Below, piece after piece: positions 1 through 12,261 of a DNA stretch of 64,000 nucleotides (position 1 is its first letter; each line of letters starts with the position of its first letter). The translations under genes and the position numbers were made by a program. The stretch comes from Athripsodes cinereus (taxonomy: Eukaryota; Arthropoda; Insecta; Trichoptera; Leptoceridae). The stretch spans positions 7,192,001 through 7,256,000 of the forward strand of contig OX388322.1 of assembly GCA_947579605.1 (NCBI GenBank). Direction: 5' to 3'. The notes below the pieces were generated by a model, which saw nothing but the letters and a program-made list of their open reading frames with translations, was not told where the DNA came from and made no database searches.

Positions 1-235
1 AATGGCGCTACAAAGTTTCGTAAAGAAGCGAAACACAAAATAATATTCTACCCTGCACGGACGAGATCAGCTGGCGCGAGCGCTGTTTTTATGTTATGTC
101 CACGTGTTAACAGATGTCACTAATGTCCTATTTCTTAGATATTGCCGCTCATTTTTGAATAAATATGGGGGGCCAATTTACCAACAGGGGGCCACATTAC
201 AACCCTTTCCTCTAGTATTTTGTAAAACTCCATAT
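1..235. other. unassigned DNA at window start
   Basis: No gene is recognised. The first 120 bases are less AT-rich than the surroundings and could be part of a repeat that continues outside the window. Confidence 0.4.
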
Positions 236-366
236 TATTTTATGTAAAAAACAAATTGTTTTTAGTTTTACAATGACAATGACTTCATAAGTCGAAACCG
301 GGTCATTATTTTTATAAATAAATACAGTCAAACTAAAAACAATTTTTTTTTACATAAAACAAAATA
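236..366. repeat. short inverted-repeat element with GAAA hairpin core
   Basis: Arms at about 236-269 and 331-366 are inverted copies containing TTGTTTTTAGTTT. Between them lies a hairpin GACTT-CAT-AAGTC followed directly by GAAAC. The same hairpin-plus-GAAAC arrangement recurs in both arms of the large inverted repeat at 56803-57558, so the two are related. No coding capacity is seen. Confidence 0.55.
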
Positions 367-380
367 AGAAAAAAATATCT

Positions 381-529
381 CGTACCCCCTAGCCAAACCG
401 TACTTGGCGACCGATTACAAACGAATTTTTGACAATAACTTCAACAATAACGCATAATTACACGGTAGGTAGATTGACGAAAAGTTCGCCTGTAGTCGAT
501 CGCTAAGTACGGTTTGTCTACGGCCCCTG
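381..529. mobile_element. small foldback (MITE-like) element
   Basis: The two ends are imperfect inverted copies around CAAACCGTACTT.GCGA, about 50 bp each, with a 50-bp middle. No clear target duplication flanks it, so the exact ends are uncertain. Confidence 0.6.
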
Positions 530-1721
530 ATCTGTTATTATCATTTCTTATTTCTTAATACTTAACTGAGTTTGAACAAACTTTGAACTTAGGATAGTTT
601 TGCATTAAGGTATCGTCTTGTTGTTAAATTTAAAGGTTATTCATGGGCGTACCCCATGAGTGAAGCTGCTTCTCTTTAGGATCTTGAAAATAGTAGAAAG
701 TAGATAAAATTAGTGTAATAGTATAGGAAAGCATGCATCAAAGAAGGAAGCGGCCCTTACCTAGGAGTCAGATTGAATTTAAAAAGGGGGAAGTTGAAGA
801 TAGAAAGTTGGAAATCTTCGGAAATTTACAAGGTGGTTGAAGAAATTAAATTTCTATCCCCACCCTTAAAAACATCTTGGTTACGCCCCTGGATATGTAT
901 ATTATGGTAAATAAACATAATAGGTACCTGTTGGTGTTGACGAAGATATCTATAATAATTTATTAGCATATTATAATAATAATATGTACGATTCTGCGAG
1001 TAAAATGAGTCAACTATTAAATTCAATGTCAATGAAAATTGGCCTTGCAGTGTTGATAGACAAGTTTTGCTTAATACTTGTAGTAGGTTTCGATTTTGAT
1101 TAGCCACTTTAGGATAGGAAAAGAGGACAGAATATAAAACCACATTTCTCTCTAAAGCATATGAAGCTGATAAAACATATTTCTGTGAAATAATTTCCTG
1201 GGACACATAAGCAAATCTTTAGCAAAACAAAATATGTATATTAAATGTCTAAAAATAATTGTTTTTAATACTTGACTTTTATAGGACGCTAAAAATTTAA
1301 ATAAAAGAGTCCTATTACTATCATATTAAAAATAAAATCTTTATTATTTACTTTTATAGGATGTTGTGGACGAGTTAATATCAGAAGATAAAATGTACTG
1401 AATAAACAATATACTCGTATGCGAGTTCCCCTTACACCATACTGAAACCAGTTTTTCTCGTATACTACGTCATGTAGATGAAGATACGAGTAGGTGCGAA
1501 CTCATGCAATGCAAACAATGTAGTTAGCGAAACTAAGATAAATTTTATTCTTCGGCTGCACATGTAGTAATGCAAAGGTATTATATTTATGCAGATTTTT
1601 TTATTTATTTTATTTTTACAATATTTAAGATTGACAGGATCAAACAGTCAATCAAATACAGAATATGTCAACAAAATAAACAAACAATATAATACAAAAA
1701 CGAGCTAAGATCCTAAATTTA
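530..1721. other. no gene seen
   Basis: AT-rich sequence. A TTTATTTATTTT stretch at about 1602-1620 followed by A-rich sequence resembles the antisense 3' end of a non-LTR retrotransposon. Open frames here have no recognisable protein features. Confidence 0.4.
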
Positions 1722-2136
1722 CCAGAGATGGACCATCAGCATGAGTGAAAGCGGACGGTAAGCGGAATTTGAAATGTGGTGCTATAAACGCATGCTGAAG
1801 ATTCATTGGTCGGAACACATCGAAAACGAAGAAGTGTTAACCAGGGTTGGCGAAAAAAAGGCAACTCCTCAAAAGAATCTGCCAACAACGAGCTAACTGG
1901 ATTGGCCACAACATCAGGCACCCAGGACTGCTCATCGCAATCGCAGAGGGTAGGACCGAAGGCACAAATGGCAGAGGCCGACCGAGAGACGCCTATATGG
2001 ACCAACTGAAGAGGGACATGAACTGTGGCTCATACATGGAGTTGAAGAGACTGGCTGAGAATAGGGAGGAGTGGAGAAGAAAGTCCAAACTCGTTGCAGA
2101 CCAATCCAATGGATTGTAACTCATTATATATATGTA
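1722..2136 (+). pseudogene. RTE-I retrotransposon fragment, reverse transcriptase C-terminus (frameshifted)
   Basis: Carboxy-terminal piece of a non-LTR endonuclease-reverse transcriptase, closely matching the copies at 26727-27074 (-) and 62612-63304 (+). Shared landmarks are LKIHWSEH, RANWIGHNIRHPG, GRGRPRDAYMDQLKRD and a final VADQSNGL. Two breaks are visible: an in-frame TAA where copy three has TTG (about 1758), and a run of seven A at about 1853-1859 where the other copies have six. Coding stops at 2119 and is followed at once by CTCATTATATATA, the tail common to all three copies. It is 5'-truncated and not functional. Confidence 0.85.
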
Positions 2137-2764
2137 CATACCTGTTTACTTTATCTCCGACTAATATAAAGAAACATAATTGCAGCTGTAGCAAACGCCC
2201 TGGGTTGCCCTGGATCAAGGTATGTTACAAGGTATGATCAAGTAATGTATTGCATTTTTTGAAACATGACAAGTTTGACATTTATGCTACACCGCTCAGA
2301 ATTATGATACGATGTCGTACAAAATTATACATTAATGAAAAGTACTTTTGCGAAATTCCATGATGGAATAATTAATAGAATAGAAATGTACAATATGAAG
2401 TGTACATATTTTTATTTCTTTTAAAGATTTTTAAGATTCTTTTAAATAAGAAAAAAAAATAATATCTATTTATTTTCTATTAAATATAAATAAGGAAAAT
2501 CTTTATAATATTTTACTTTGGTTGCTAATAGCAAATAGACATGACGTAGATATTAATTATCTGTAATTTTCATACAATGCAGTGCCAGCACAAGGGAAAC
2601 TTATGTAGGTCCAATATTTTAATGTCCCCATAGGGGCACGCTTATCCTGAACTAGCCCTTAATTTGGTTCAATTTGCTTTTACGTCCAATAAAATCCAAT
2701 ACTTAACAACTTTCAAAAAATTCTTACTAACCCTTGCAACATGAACACAATTCTTTCCTACCAG
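2137..2764. other. no gene seen
   Basis: AT-rich sequence with no recognised repeat or coding segment. Confidence 0.4.
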
Positions 2765-2862
2765 TTAGACAATATCATTGGCTCATTTTTTTGGGGTATT
2801 CGTATGCTTCCTTTGTCTTCCCATGATCCTTGGTGTCCATCTGCCATCCTCGAATACAGCAA
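2765..2862 (-). pseudogene. decayed RTE-II reverse-transcriptase relic
   Basis: The plus strand reads close to the stretch at 33790-33890, including the segments equivalent to WVDDIV and GRPQKRW in reverse. It is an old fragment about 100 bp long of the family at 33677-34157. Confidence 0.5.
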
Positions 2863-5800
2863 TTAGCAAAGAGAAGACATTGATTACGAAGTCACATAAA
2901 AAAGTTAGGTGAATGTACAGTAAAGAATAAATAAATTAATAATTGCATCCGGACGCTGTCGATAGGTTCGCTTTTACTCATGAACCAGTACTGATACAAT
3001 GATATATGTATAGATACACGTTACAATAATAATTATTTTCTTATAAGTATATAATAATTGTACAATGATGTTATACAATATACATAAATTATACGTAGAA
3101 AATATGACGTATAATGCTACCTAACTTGTAATTAATAATTGTGGGAAAAACATGGACAGGATTTTCTAGACCTTGAATGATATTATAAGACAAAATATTA
3201 TGTTCTGTTTATTCGGTTGTGAGCTACCTGAACTAGAAATCCCATCTATTGGGAATCGCAATCAACATTACTTTCATATTTGGCAGAAGGGAATGAGCGC
3301 CACTGACTCGTATTTTTATTAATTATATAGAAATGAATGCACCGAATCAAGACGACACAACGAATAGTATTGAAAAATTATCGACCAACGGTTTTTAGTG
3401 GAAGTTAATTTATTTATTTATATGGTAAAACATCAGTGAATGGCTTAACAATTTACAGCTTTACTGCAAAAAAAAGAAACATTCACATCATGACATTAAC
3501 AAAACACTACAAATAACATTCTACTTCAATAAAATTTCGATTCATAAATGTGGATTCATAAATCAAAAATTCAAAATTATAAAACATAAAGAAATTCAAA
3601 TTTAACAAAAACATAAACACTTGTTTAATTAAAGATAATAATAATGTTTCATACGTTAAATTTAATTTTAATTTGTAAGTTTTTATTTCTACTTTAAAAA
3701 TAATATTGAAATGTATTGTTATTTTTGTTTATCTATGAGAAGTACAAGTTCAATGTCTTACTTATAAAGATGTGTATCAGTGGCGTGTCTTCTATGCATG
3801 CAAAAAAAATAAACACCGCATTTCTATAGTCCGTGTTTTTATGTAGCAAATTGTGCTTTAATAATTGAAAAAAATTCTTGGAGTACACTCATTCTAAATG
3901 CGATAGCATCCGGTCATAAATGCTCCACAACAATAAAAAGGTCTGAGTAGGTATAACATGCGGATATTTTTTTAATGTTTTATTTTATAGTTGAAATTAT
4001 AAAAAAAAATCATTAGGAAAGTATGGCCAATAAAAAATATCTTTTCTCCATCACTGATGTGTGTATACAAAGAAAACAACAACTAATTGATCTCACCGTT
4101 GATCATAAAGTTTAATTGCTGGGCACTTGCCAGGCCGGGCTGGACAGTTAAAAAGAATAAGTGATTATTTAAAGTAATTATCTACGCCACCCATCTTGCA
4201 TGTGCAAACATTTTTTCGGCACAACTTGTATATTTCTAATACGCAATTAGTCAGCTTGCTACCCCAGTATAGTAGTAGTAGTTTTTTATTTATTATATAT
4301 CATATATGTATAATATATAATATGATTATATCCTATATGTATCTTATCTGTGAAATATAGATTATTATATGAATCGATAGCTTAAAAAAAGCTTTTGAAA
4401 TTGTTGTATTAATTGTTATAATATATGTAAGAAAGTACCTAGGCACTTCGCTTAGTAGTTAAGATTATGTTTATTTTGAATTTATTCCATTGGATTGTTT
4501 TGTTTTATAAAAATAAAATAATCTTTTCTTAAACCAATTATTGTTTGACATTCAACTTGAGGCTGACCAAGAGCACCAACATTGATGAAGGGCAAAAGAA
4601 AAAATTGTGGAAAACATGTACGCCGCACACGTTGGAACATTGCGGTTTGTCAGTGCAAACAAAGTATTTTAACCAGTTTTTTTTCAATATTACCGAAACA
4701 GTCTTTATAACACAATTTTCAACGACTATTTAAAAAAATATTTAAAAATGATGCGTGCCATCACGTCATTTAACACAAGTGTATTCGTAATGTACCTATA
4801 ACAGAACGTTCGAACACTTTAGAAAAGAGTGGAAAAGTTGTTCATTACTGGGGACTTCATAGAACAAGAATTTGGCATTTGATTTGTAAATAAACTTAAA
4901 AAAAGAATGATAAAAATGCGTTTGTATTGCAAAGTGTTAGTTTGTTATTCAAAACGTTGTTATATTTGCACTTGCGCGTTAGAGAAAGGAGGAGGTGCCT
5001 GTTATCAAACAGGGAGAAACATCTACGCTATTCTGTATGTTCGTATTAGTTGTCAAAACACTTTCAGGACGTCGGGGTGCATTTCGACGCCGTCAACTTT
5101 CAGTGAAAACTTAACGGATATTGTTGTGTAATAAAATTAAATCGCAATATTTTTTTTCACAATTATCTCAAATTAATTTCAACGATTGTATTTAACGTAA
5201 AAGGTAAATAAGAATATTAAAATAATTAATTTGTGGAAATTAGGATAGAAAATAATTTTTCTTGTTTATAGGATCAACAAGTTGAGTTTTGTTTTGCCTG
5301 TGGGATTTTTATAAATGATTAGGTAAGCACATGTTATTATTAGAAAATATATAAATCGCAGTGAAAAGGTCAACAATAATAGTCTTTGTGATTAATTCAC
5401 ATTGTTTTTAAAATTTCATGTCTGGTTAAGTGTCTGAAGAATGATTTTCCTTGCTATTCGAAACAAAGAACATGGCTAAAAATATATATCACTTTGCATT
5501 ATTCTAATAAGCGGATTTCATGGTTCTCAATATACATGATTGGACTGGCATTTTGTACTTTTTTGAATTATCTTAACAGAAATGTACCTTTCCAAGTGAT
5601 GTTTTGACAAGACATTGAGAAGAAAATATCCTTGTATCAACTTTGTAATAAAAAACCTAAAGATGACTCTCAAAAAGTGCAAAAATGGTCCTTTTGGAAT
5701 AATTTAGTAGTATTAAAGGCAAATAAGTAAATTCATATTTAATTCAATTTGAGGGTGACCATAAATCATGAATGAACCTTTAATAATTAATATTTTTTTA

Positions 5801-5924
5801 TCAACTGTTTAAATCAACGTTCTTCCTGAAAATGCGGGGTCCTTCATTAAAAATCCTTTTATTTTGGTTTACTATATCCTTCTCGGAAACACAAGATAGA
5901 AACAAGTCTTCTTGACATAAAACA
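2863..5924. other. 3 kb without a recognisable gene
   Basis: AT-rich. A TTTATTTATTTA stretch at about 3408 may be a retrotransposon tail. A motif around TCGACC.ACGGTT with TGTGGAAGTT or a close form at about 3379-3403 recurs at 35859-35885, marking an unclassified dispersed repeat. A single CAGTGGCGTG terminus-like motif at 3780 has no partner. An open frame at 4907-5131 is not recognised. Confidence 0.4.
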
Positions 5925-6015
5925 GGGTTGTTTAGGTTGTTGGAAACTTTGTGGATGAAAAAACAGTGTTCTTTTGGTCAACGCTAGTATTGGACATTTT
6001 CAAAATATGCGACAG
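5925..6015 (-). pseudogene. possible reverse-transcriptase C-terminal relic
   Basis: The antisense sequence resembles the relics at 39425-39505 (-) and 12841-12920 (+), sharing the nucleotide pattern of a LRMPN..W-type stretch and the following AACACTGTTTTT. Too short and decayed to classify alone. Confidence 0.3.
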
Positions 6016-6472
6016 CTGCGAACAAAGTCTACCCTTTTATCAATTAATATGAGATAGTTGCATAATAATTTATTAAGACTTGTCAATAATATTAATAAAA
6101 GAGTAATGCTTATCAAAGACATATTAAATATTTAAAAGATTAATAATAAAATTAAAACACTGTTATATTCCAAATGCAGACATCATCAGTAACAGCACAA
6201 GTCTATTGTAACAACACATTAGTATTGTTTTGTCACTGATAGTGACTGCAACGTTATAACAAATAAACAATTCTCGTAGTGGATTAAAACAGTTTTTAAT
6301 TTTATTAATAATCTTTCATAATGCATTTCCACAAAGTTACACTATAAAATATAGAATATTTATTAAATATTTCGTTAATTTTTTGTTTATTGTTTAACAA
6401 AGAGAGTATTATATTACTTATTTAAATGTACCTAATTAATAAATATTCAATTTGGACGATGGAACTTTGAAC

Positions 6473-6931
6473 CAGGGATGTTGCGGATGTCGATTTTCAC
6501 ACATCCGCGGATGTAAATGCGGATGCGGATGTTTAAGATGTTATAGAAAAAAAGTAGGAACTATCTTAATTGGTAGGCCCCACTGTCAAATAATGTGACG
6601 AAATTGCTGCTACAATATTATTATGGATTTTTTGGCGAAATTTTTTTTTTCTTTTTTGTTATTTGCAAAAATAAAATAAATCCGGCAAAAATAAAAACGT
6701 GTCGGATCTTGACACCAATTTTTTCGTTTCGATTGGTTAATGTCAAGTGCGAACGGCACGCGCCATTCGCCGGCCCCGCCCCATTTCTTTCTTGTCGCAA
6801 ATTGTCTAACATCCGCATCCGCATGAACATCCGCATCGATTATTGCGGATGCGGATGCGGATGCAGATGTCCAAATACATGCGGAAGCTCCGCATTTGCG
6901 GATGCGGATGCGGATATTCGCAACATCCCTG
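6473..6931. mobile_element. non-autonomous hAT element (459 bp) with perfect 8-bp TSD
   Basis: Ends are CAGGGATGTTGCG at the left and its complement at the right. Both flanks carry the identical 8-mer CTTTGAAC (6465-6472 and 6932-6939), the length typical of hAT insertions. The interior has clusters of GCGGAT hexamers near both ends, which produce meaningless Arg/Ile-rich open frames. No transposase is encoded, so it must have been moved in trans. Confidence 0.88.
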
Positions 6932-6939
6932 CTTTGAAC

Positions 6940-7525
6940 CATTGGTTGCGCCATCATGAACGCATTTTATCGTTATTACGACTTTTATGTGCTTTCAAGA
7001 CATTTCATACTCCTTGATTATCGCACACCTTTTATCTCAGGGCCATGTAAAGGAGACGAGTTTATCGCAAAGGCGCGATTTCATCTAATTAACCCAAGAA
7101 AGTAATTGTGTTTATAAAAACTCAAGTTGTTATTTTATTATAAAACCAAAAGTTATTTGTATAAATGAATACTTTAGTTGTTAATAATAATATAATATAA
7201 ATAACCGTTTTCAACGTCTCATTTTAGAAAAGTAGTTCAAATATTTATGGAATGTCGAGATGATACGTGTCAATTAATAGATTCAAATTTCCATTATACA
7301 CGTTAATGAAAATTCTTCTCATATAGGAAATCGAGCGCGTCAATACTTTGTGAGACGTAAATATTCTTAGAATCTCTAATTATTTGATGGTATTGATTTT
7401 CATCTGAAATTAATCAAAGCACGCTTGTTGAATATCATTTTGTGTTTAAGAGAAAATCTAAATATTACATTGTATGTTGTACCGTATAAATCGAGAACCT
7501 CGTTCATTCAGAATTTATTTAAGTA
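6940..7525. other. no gene seen
   Basis: AT-rich sequence with no recognised element. Confidence 0.35.
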
Positions 7526-7910
7526 GATGATGATGATTATGATTTTGGATGATTTGTTTCTTTGACGCCGTTTTACGATCCTTCGACCGTCTTAATTAAG
7601 GGTGCTGGTGAAAAGGGCAGTTTTCAATTTGCTTCTAAAATCGGTGATGTTACTATGGCACTGCAGAACGGCAGACAATCTATTCTACGTCACTGGACCT
7701 GCAAATCCGAAAGCTCTGTCATGGAATTGTGTAGTCTTGTATTTACTGGCCTCTCCGAGCTTATCAATGAACGTTGCAGATGATCGAAGAGCTCTGCGAG
7801 GAGCAGTATCCGGAACGAAAAGTTCGGAAATGCATAGGAGCGACATGCCAAATTTAGCAATTTTAGATAAGTTTCATACTCACCATATGTCTCCGATGGG
7901 AGCATTGAAG
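7526..7910. repeat. dispersed repeat family D, longest copy
   Basis: Begins GATGATGATGATTATGATTTTGGATG and continues through a GACCGTCT segment and GGTGCTGGTGAAA. Related sequence is present at 30350-30665 and 49535-49610. Open frames of about 70-120 residues occur on both strands, and none is convincing. It may be the decayed 3' end of a retrotransposon. Confidence 0.5.
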
Positions 7911-9109
7911 GGCAAATTTACGGGCATATTATATGTCTACAACTTTTATCATTACAAATAATTAAAAAAATAATTATATCTTAATTCACTAACAATCCTG
8001 AATGTCTTATTTGTAACGGCAAAGGAATGTGTTAATTTTTGTTGGTACGGGAAGGACAGCTTGTGTTTTTAAAACATGCATTAAGTCTTCTAGCTACCTT
8101 CTTGTGAGATATGCAGTGATGGTATTTCCTGAAATGTGGAAAATTTCATATTTGTTTCTTCCCGAAATATTCCTTATAGGTGGATATATATATCCCTATC
8201 CTTGATACGCTTTTCTCAAATCTTATGATTACAGATATTTTGTAATCGCTGTATTGGTTTTTCAATTGAGAATAAGTAAACGATTCAGCTGTGAAAATAG
8301 TACTTCAACATAGTTTACATTCAAACGGACACAAATTTCAAATAGATTATTCCATATTCCATAGACACTATGAGGTATATAATATAATGTAATATTGTTT
8401 ATACTTCATATCAACAGGTGTTCCAATCACGTAAAATCCACCTCCGATTCACACTTATAAATATGAATTATATGGCGTGGAACGATTTGGTAACTTCCGG
8501 TTAAAACGGAAACTTGAAAGTGCACCGGATATTTGACTTAATGAAGACCGTGAAGTCACCCGTTATATTTACAAAGTTTCACAGTGAATTTCTGTAAAAT
8601 ATGTACTTTGTTCTTGTACAAAATTGAGCTATTTCCTCTCTATAAAAATAGAATCATACTATCACTTTTTAGTGATATCTAAGTATTGTTAGAATACTGA
8701 CGAGTTTGTATATTTTATATTATTTTAACCAAAGTACAGTGAAAATTTAAAAAAAAAAGTAATAAATACAAAATGTGCACTTCTATTATTTCATAATATT
8801 GCTAATTACATATAACGAGGTGTGTTCAGAAAAAATAATAGGAAATTTTAAATTTCGCGGGTTTGGAGAGTCTGATTGTCAATTTTATTATTTTATTATG
8901 TTAATATACATGCACGTGAAGTATGGTAAAATTTTCACGTGCATTTATTGTTTATTTTGTCTGTGGCAGCCGTTAAGGTAAGACGTTTTTTTATTTTGCT
9001 CCTTTTTGTTTAGCTATTTTTTTAGTTTTCGAGTACCGAGTACAAAAGGTAGATATTAAAAAGTAAAACATCATATTTAGACATGTATCATCTGCCATTC
9101 AGCAATTAG
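7911..9109. other. no gene seen
   Basis: AT-rich. The only structure noted is a small hairpin with GCACGTGAA arms at about 8913-8942. Confidence 0.4.
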
Positions 9110-9260
9110 GCCACTCAAACCCAAACTCAAATACATCCTTATAAACCTTTTATAGTAAGCTAAAAGCTTGTGTAATGAAAGGGGAGTTTGCCGGCATCGA
9201 TCGGATCGAACCGCGAACCTCATATGCATGAGGCCGAGACCCTACCTCCAGGCTCCCGAC
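9110..9260 (-). mobile_element. SINE-C copy, tRNA-related head
   Basis: Read on the minus strand it contains a GGTTCGATCC box-B motif (9203-9212) then GCCGGCAAACT and ACACAAGCTTTTAGCTT. The same order occurs at 32725-32868 (+) and, in part, at 20628-20700 (-). It is a short retroposon rather than a tRNA gene, because the acceptor stem cannot be formed. Confidence 0.6.
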
Positions 9261-9343
9261 GAACTCATTTTGTTAATCTTATTTTCATTGACACGGCAAG
9301 GACGACCTGCATATTTATTAATACATTCTGTTAGTGGTCAGGC

Positions 9344-9392
9344 TCTCTCTCCTCTCTCTCTCTCTCTCTCTATACCTCTCTCCCTCTCTATT
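9344..9392. repeat. (CT)n microsatellite
   Basis: Nearly pure CT repeats with short interruptions. Confidence 0.9.
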
Positions 9393-9411
9393 ATTAGTTA
9401 TTCCTATCTTC

Positions 9412-9466
9412 TTGTTTTATACCCATGCCTTATGGCAGATTTAAATACAACAAGTACAACCTCTTC
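9412..9466. repeat. dispersed repeat shared with 11233-11283
   Basis: ACCCATGCCTTATGGCAGAT followed by a similar continuation (AAATAC.AC.AGTACAACCT) occurs in both places. Family unknown. Confidence 0.5.
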
Positions 9467-10524
9467 CTTATTTCACCTTTTACATCATTTGTAGATAGCA
9501 TCAGGATGAGATAAACGGATTGAAAATTAAAAAGTTTTTCAATATATATATATGGGTGTAAAAAAGACCTCCAGTTAAAGAGAAAAAAAAGAGAAATTGT
9601 GTTTTTTATACACTTATCTGTTGTAACGATTCTAAAAATAACTTAAGTACTATTATCTTCCCTCTCTTTTCTTAGATCATGTTTCACCATTTCCACGCAC
9701 CCTTTAAGTATAGTTTTAAACGGTTTAGTAATTTGATTCAGTAGCCTCATTTTTGTTGTTGTTGATATGTACACATATATTTATTGTTCTATCCTACCTG
9801 TGGATAAACGAATTTGGCGATGAATTCTCCGACCATCAAGGCAATGGTCTTTTTTAATTTATTGGCTCAGAACTGTGCCACATTTTCTCTGCCTTACAGG
9901 GAATTTGTTGCCTTAATTGAGGCAACGAACATTCTACGGTGATCTTTTGTTTGTTTATTTGTTTTCACTCGTATTTTTTTTTTTATTTTGTTGTTTTAAA
10001 TATTGTAAATATAATGTAACTAAATATACCTAAGTTGTTTCTCTTTGCACACCACATTGGCTGTAATGCTGTGCAAAGTAAATTTAAAGAGAATAGTAAT
10101 ATTCACTGTGTCGGTGTTTAGGTAGTAGATTGACAATGTCCTTATAAGACGAAAGACGTCTCTCTCACCAAATAAAACAATAGTAGAATAAAACGCTTGT
10201 TTTATTTATATAGAATAGTAATAATAAAAATAAAGTAATAATAATAATAAAGGAAAGAATGTCCGCTCTTCGATCTCTAGTCATTTTTATTTAGATATTT
10301 ATAATGACTTATAATTTTTGTTATATTAAACTGTCAAATTTTGTCGGAGTGCGAATACATTTGATATAAAGTACCTACTAACACTGTAAAAATATATTAT
10401 GTTTATATAATTTTATAGAAAACTCGATTTGACTATTATTTTCTCGGATAACTCGCGTATAAAGCTGATTAATGAATAAAATTACTTATTTTTCTTTGAA
10501 TTAAGTAGCGGCTATTTTAGAGGT
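9467..10524. other. no gene seen
   Basis: AT-rich. GTTGCCT...AGGCAAC at about 9908-9928 forms a short hairpin. Nothing else is assigned. Confidence 0.35.
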
Positions 10525-11080
10525 CAGCAGAATTACTCTTGACACAATCTAAATGCGATCTTAATTTTGTTTTTCATCTTAATCATACGACGCGAAGTGA
10601 TTATTAGTCAGAAATAAATGCATACTTATCTCGCAGTAGCGGAAGCAGGATTTTTGACTGTAGGTTCTTCGCGGGTCATATTATTTTTTATTTATTTATC
10701 ACTTGTACACGGCGTGAGCCTTTTACACGTTAAACATATAACAAATTAAAAAAAAAACAATTTGACAGACAATAATAATAAAAAAATGATAAAAAATGAA
10801 TTGGTACAAATATATAAAAATAAACATTAAGATGCAACAAAAATAGTAGTAATTTGAACAAAACAACAATAGTAACAGAATAAAACAATTAGATCAATTT
10901 ATACAGAGATTGGACAAAATTTGATGAATACAAACAATAAAAGACAAAATGTCATATACAAATCAAACAAAAACAAAAATTAAAATAAATATCCATTTAG
11001 AATAGTCCAAGATAATAATATTAGATAAGTATTATTAAGATCAAGAAAAGATTAAGATTTGGTCAAGAATAACCCTGCTG
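10525..11080. mobile_element. inverted-terminal-repeat element, CAGCAG family, copy 1
   Basis: The left end CAGCAGAATTACTCTTGACA is matched in inverse by the right end (..TCAAGAATAACCCTGCTG). A second copy is at about 25133-25778. The middle contains a TTTATTTATC segment with A-rich sequence that may be an inserted retrotransposon tail. No clear target duplication is seen. Confidence 0.55.
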
Positions 11081-11130
11081 GTTAAAATTTCCTGCTTCAA
11101 TAACTGGTGTAATAAACTCATAACGTGACT

Positions 11131-11192
11131 AATATAATTAAGTTATACACTTGACGTGTCAAATATAATTAAGTTATACACTTGACATGTCC
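11131..11192. repeat. two-copy 31-bp tandem duplication
   Basis: AATATAATTAAGTTATACAC followed by TTGAC(G/A)TGTC is present twice with a 31-bp period. Confidence 0.85.
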
Positions 11193-11232
11193 AATAGAGT
11201 CCCCGTTTTTTTTTTGATTAATAAATAAAATA

Positions 11233-11283
11233 TTAAACCCATGCCTTATGGCAGATATAAATACGACGAGTACAACCTTTTCC
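11233..11283. repeat. dispersed repeat shared with 9412-9466
   Basis: Second copy of the CCATGCCTTATGGCAGAT segment. It runs directly into a SINE-A fragment. Confidence 0.5.
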
Positions 11284-11288
11284 TAATT

Positions 11289-11408
11289 TCCCGAGTGTCC
11301 TGTCAAAGGGAGGTATTCATAGAAAATCACGTTGAAGACATTCAACATCATCAGTTCAGCGATGAGGAATGTCACCCATCCTGATTTTTTTAAAACTTAT
11401 TGACACGT
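11289..11408 (+). mobile_element. SINE-A fragment
   Basis: Matches the middle of the reference copy (27680-27921): CGAGTGTCCTGT, a GCGATGAGG segment and CACCCATCCTGA. Both ends are missing. Confidence 0.6.
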
Positions 11409-11502
11409 TAATTACATTCTGTTAGTTCACTGGGTACTTCACGGAATACATCACGGAATTACCAACTTTCACTTGTAGGAAATTCCGTGATTGACTTATT
11501 AG

Positions 11503-12261
11503 GGCCAATTCTGAATCTTAATGAACTAACTAACTAAAAAGTTGATTAATATTAGTTATTATGTAGTATTCAGCATTAGTTATGAACTATAAACAACTAT
11601 AAGTCGTCCTAGTTTTTAAAAAATTGTATTATTTTGTTAACACTGTAATGTAATGATGATGTGCAAAAAGAATAAATAAATAAATAAATAAAATAAACTC
11701 GAGAACCACCAAGTGCAAACGGTAAAATCTATGGGACAAACTAATATTACTCAGTGATGCCGCAATACAAAATGTTTTTCACGTTCCGATTTACACTTCT
11801 GGCAACAATTTAATAGTTGTCGCGCGTGAAAATTGTGAAATGTCAGATTTGCCGATACATTTTGGCGTTCGTATTTGCGTCGGTGGTGGTTTAATTTTAC
11901 AATTTGTACATGCTAAGAGTTGCCCTAAAAGTATAAATTTTCACTTTTAATTGAAAAAACAACTTAACACTTCCAAAATATAGCAACTAATAATATTTGC
12001 ACATTAAAAGTCGCGAATAAAATTCTGCCAAAACCAACCTATTTTAGTTGTCGGCTGTCAACTAAAATTTCATTCAGAATACGAAATCCATAGATTCTCG
12101 AAATTTATAGTTGTATTAAGGTGTCAAAATGAACTAATGAACTAAATTAGTACGGAAAACTGTGAATACGAATAAGAACTAATTATCATGATTCAACTAT
12201 CTTCTCACAATTAGTTGACTTAGTTAGTGCAACTGAACTATTTTATGATTCAGAATTGGCC
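11503..12261. mobile_element. element with 15-bp perfect terminal inverted repeats
   Basis: GGCCAATTCTGAATC at 11503-11517 is exactly inverted at 12247-12261. The subterminal regions carry repeated AACTAACTAA / TTAGTTAGT motifs. A retrotransposon tail (11620-11700) lies inside. The 14-mer GATTCAGAATTGGC recurs at 58530-58543 in the hAT element. The target duplication is unclear. Confidence 0.65.
11620..11700 (+). mobile_element. non-LTR retrotransposon 3' tail
   Basis: TTTTGTTAACACTGT, then AATGATGAT.TGCAAAAAG and an (AAAT)n run. The same order is at 38860-38945. Only the 3' end is present. Confidence 0.5.

Noticed and set aside
381..529. 8-bp target duplication as for a hAT element
   Set aside because: The flanks (AAATATCT and ATCTGTTA) do not match when the ends are aligned, so the class was left open.
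6595..7017. Open frames of 115-140 residues rich in Ile/Arg or Cys/Gly
   Set aside because: They are translations of GCGGAT hexamers and inverted ends of the 6473-6931 transposon, open on both strands for compositional reasons.
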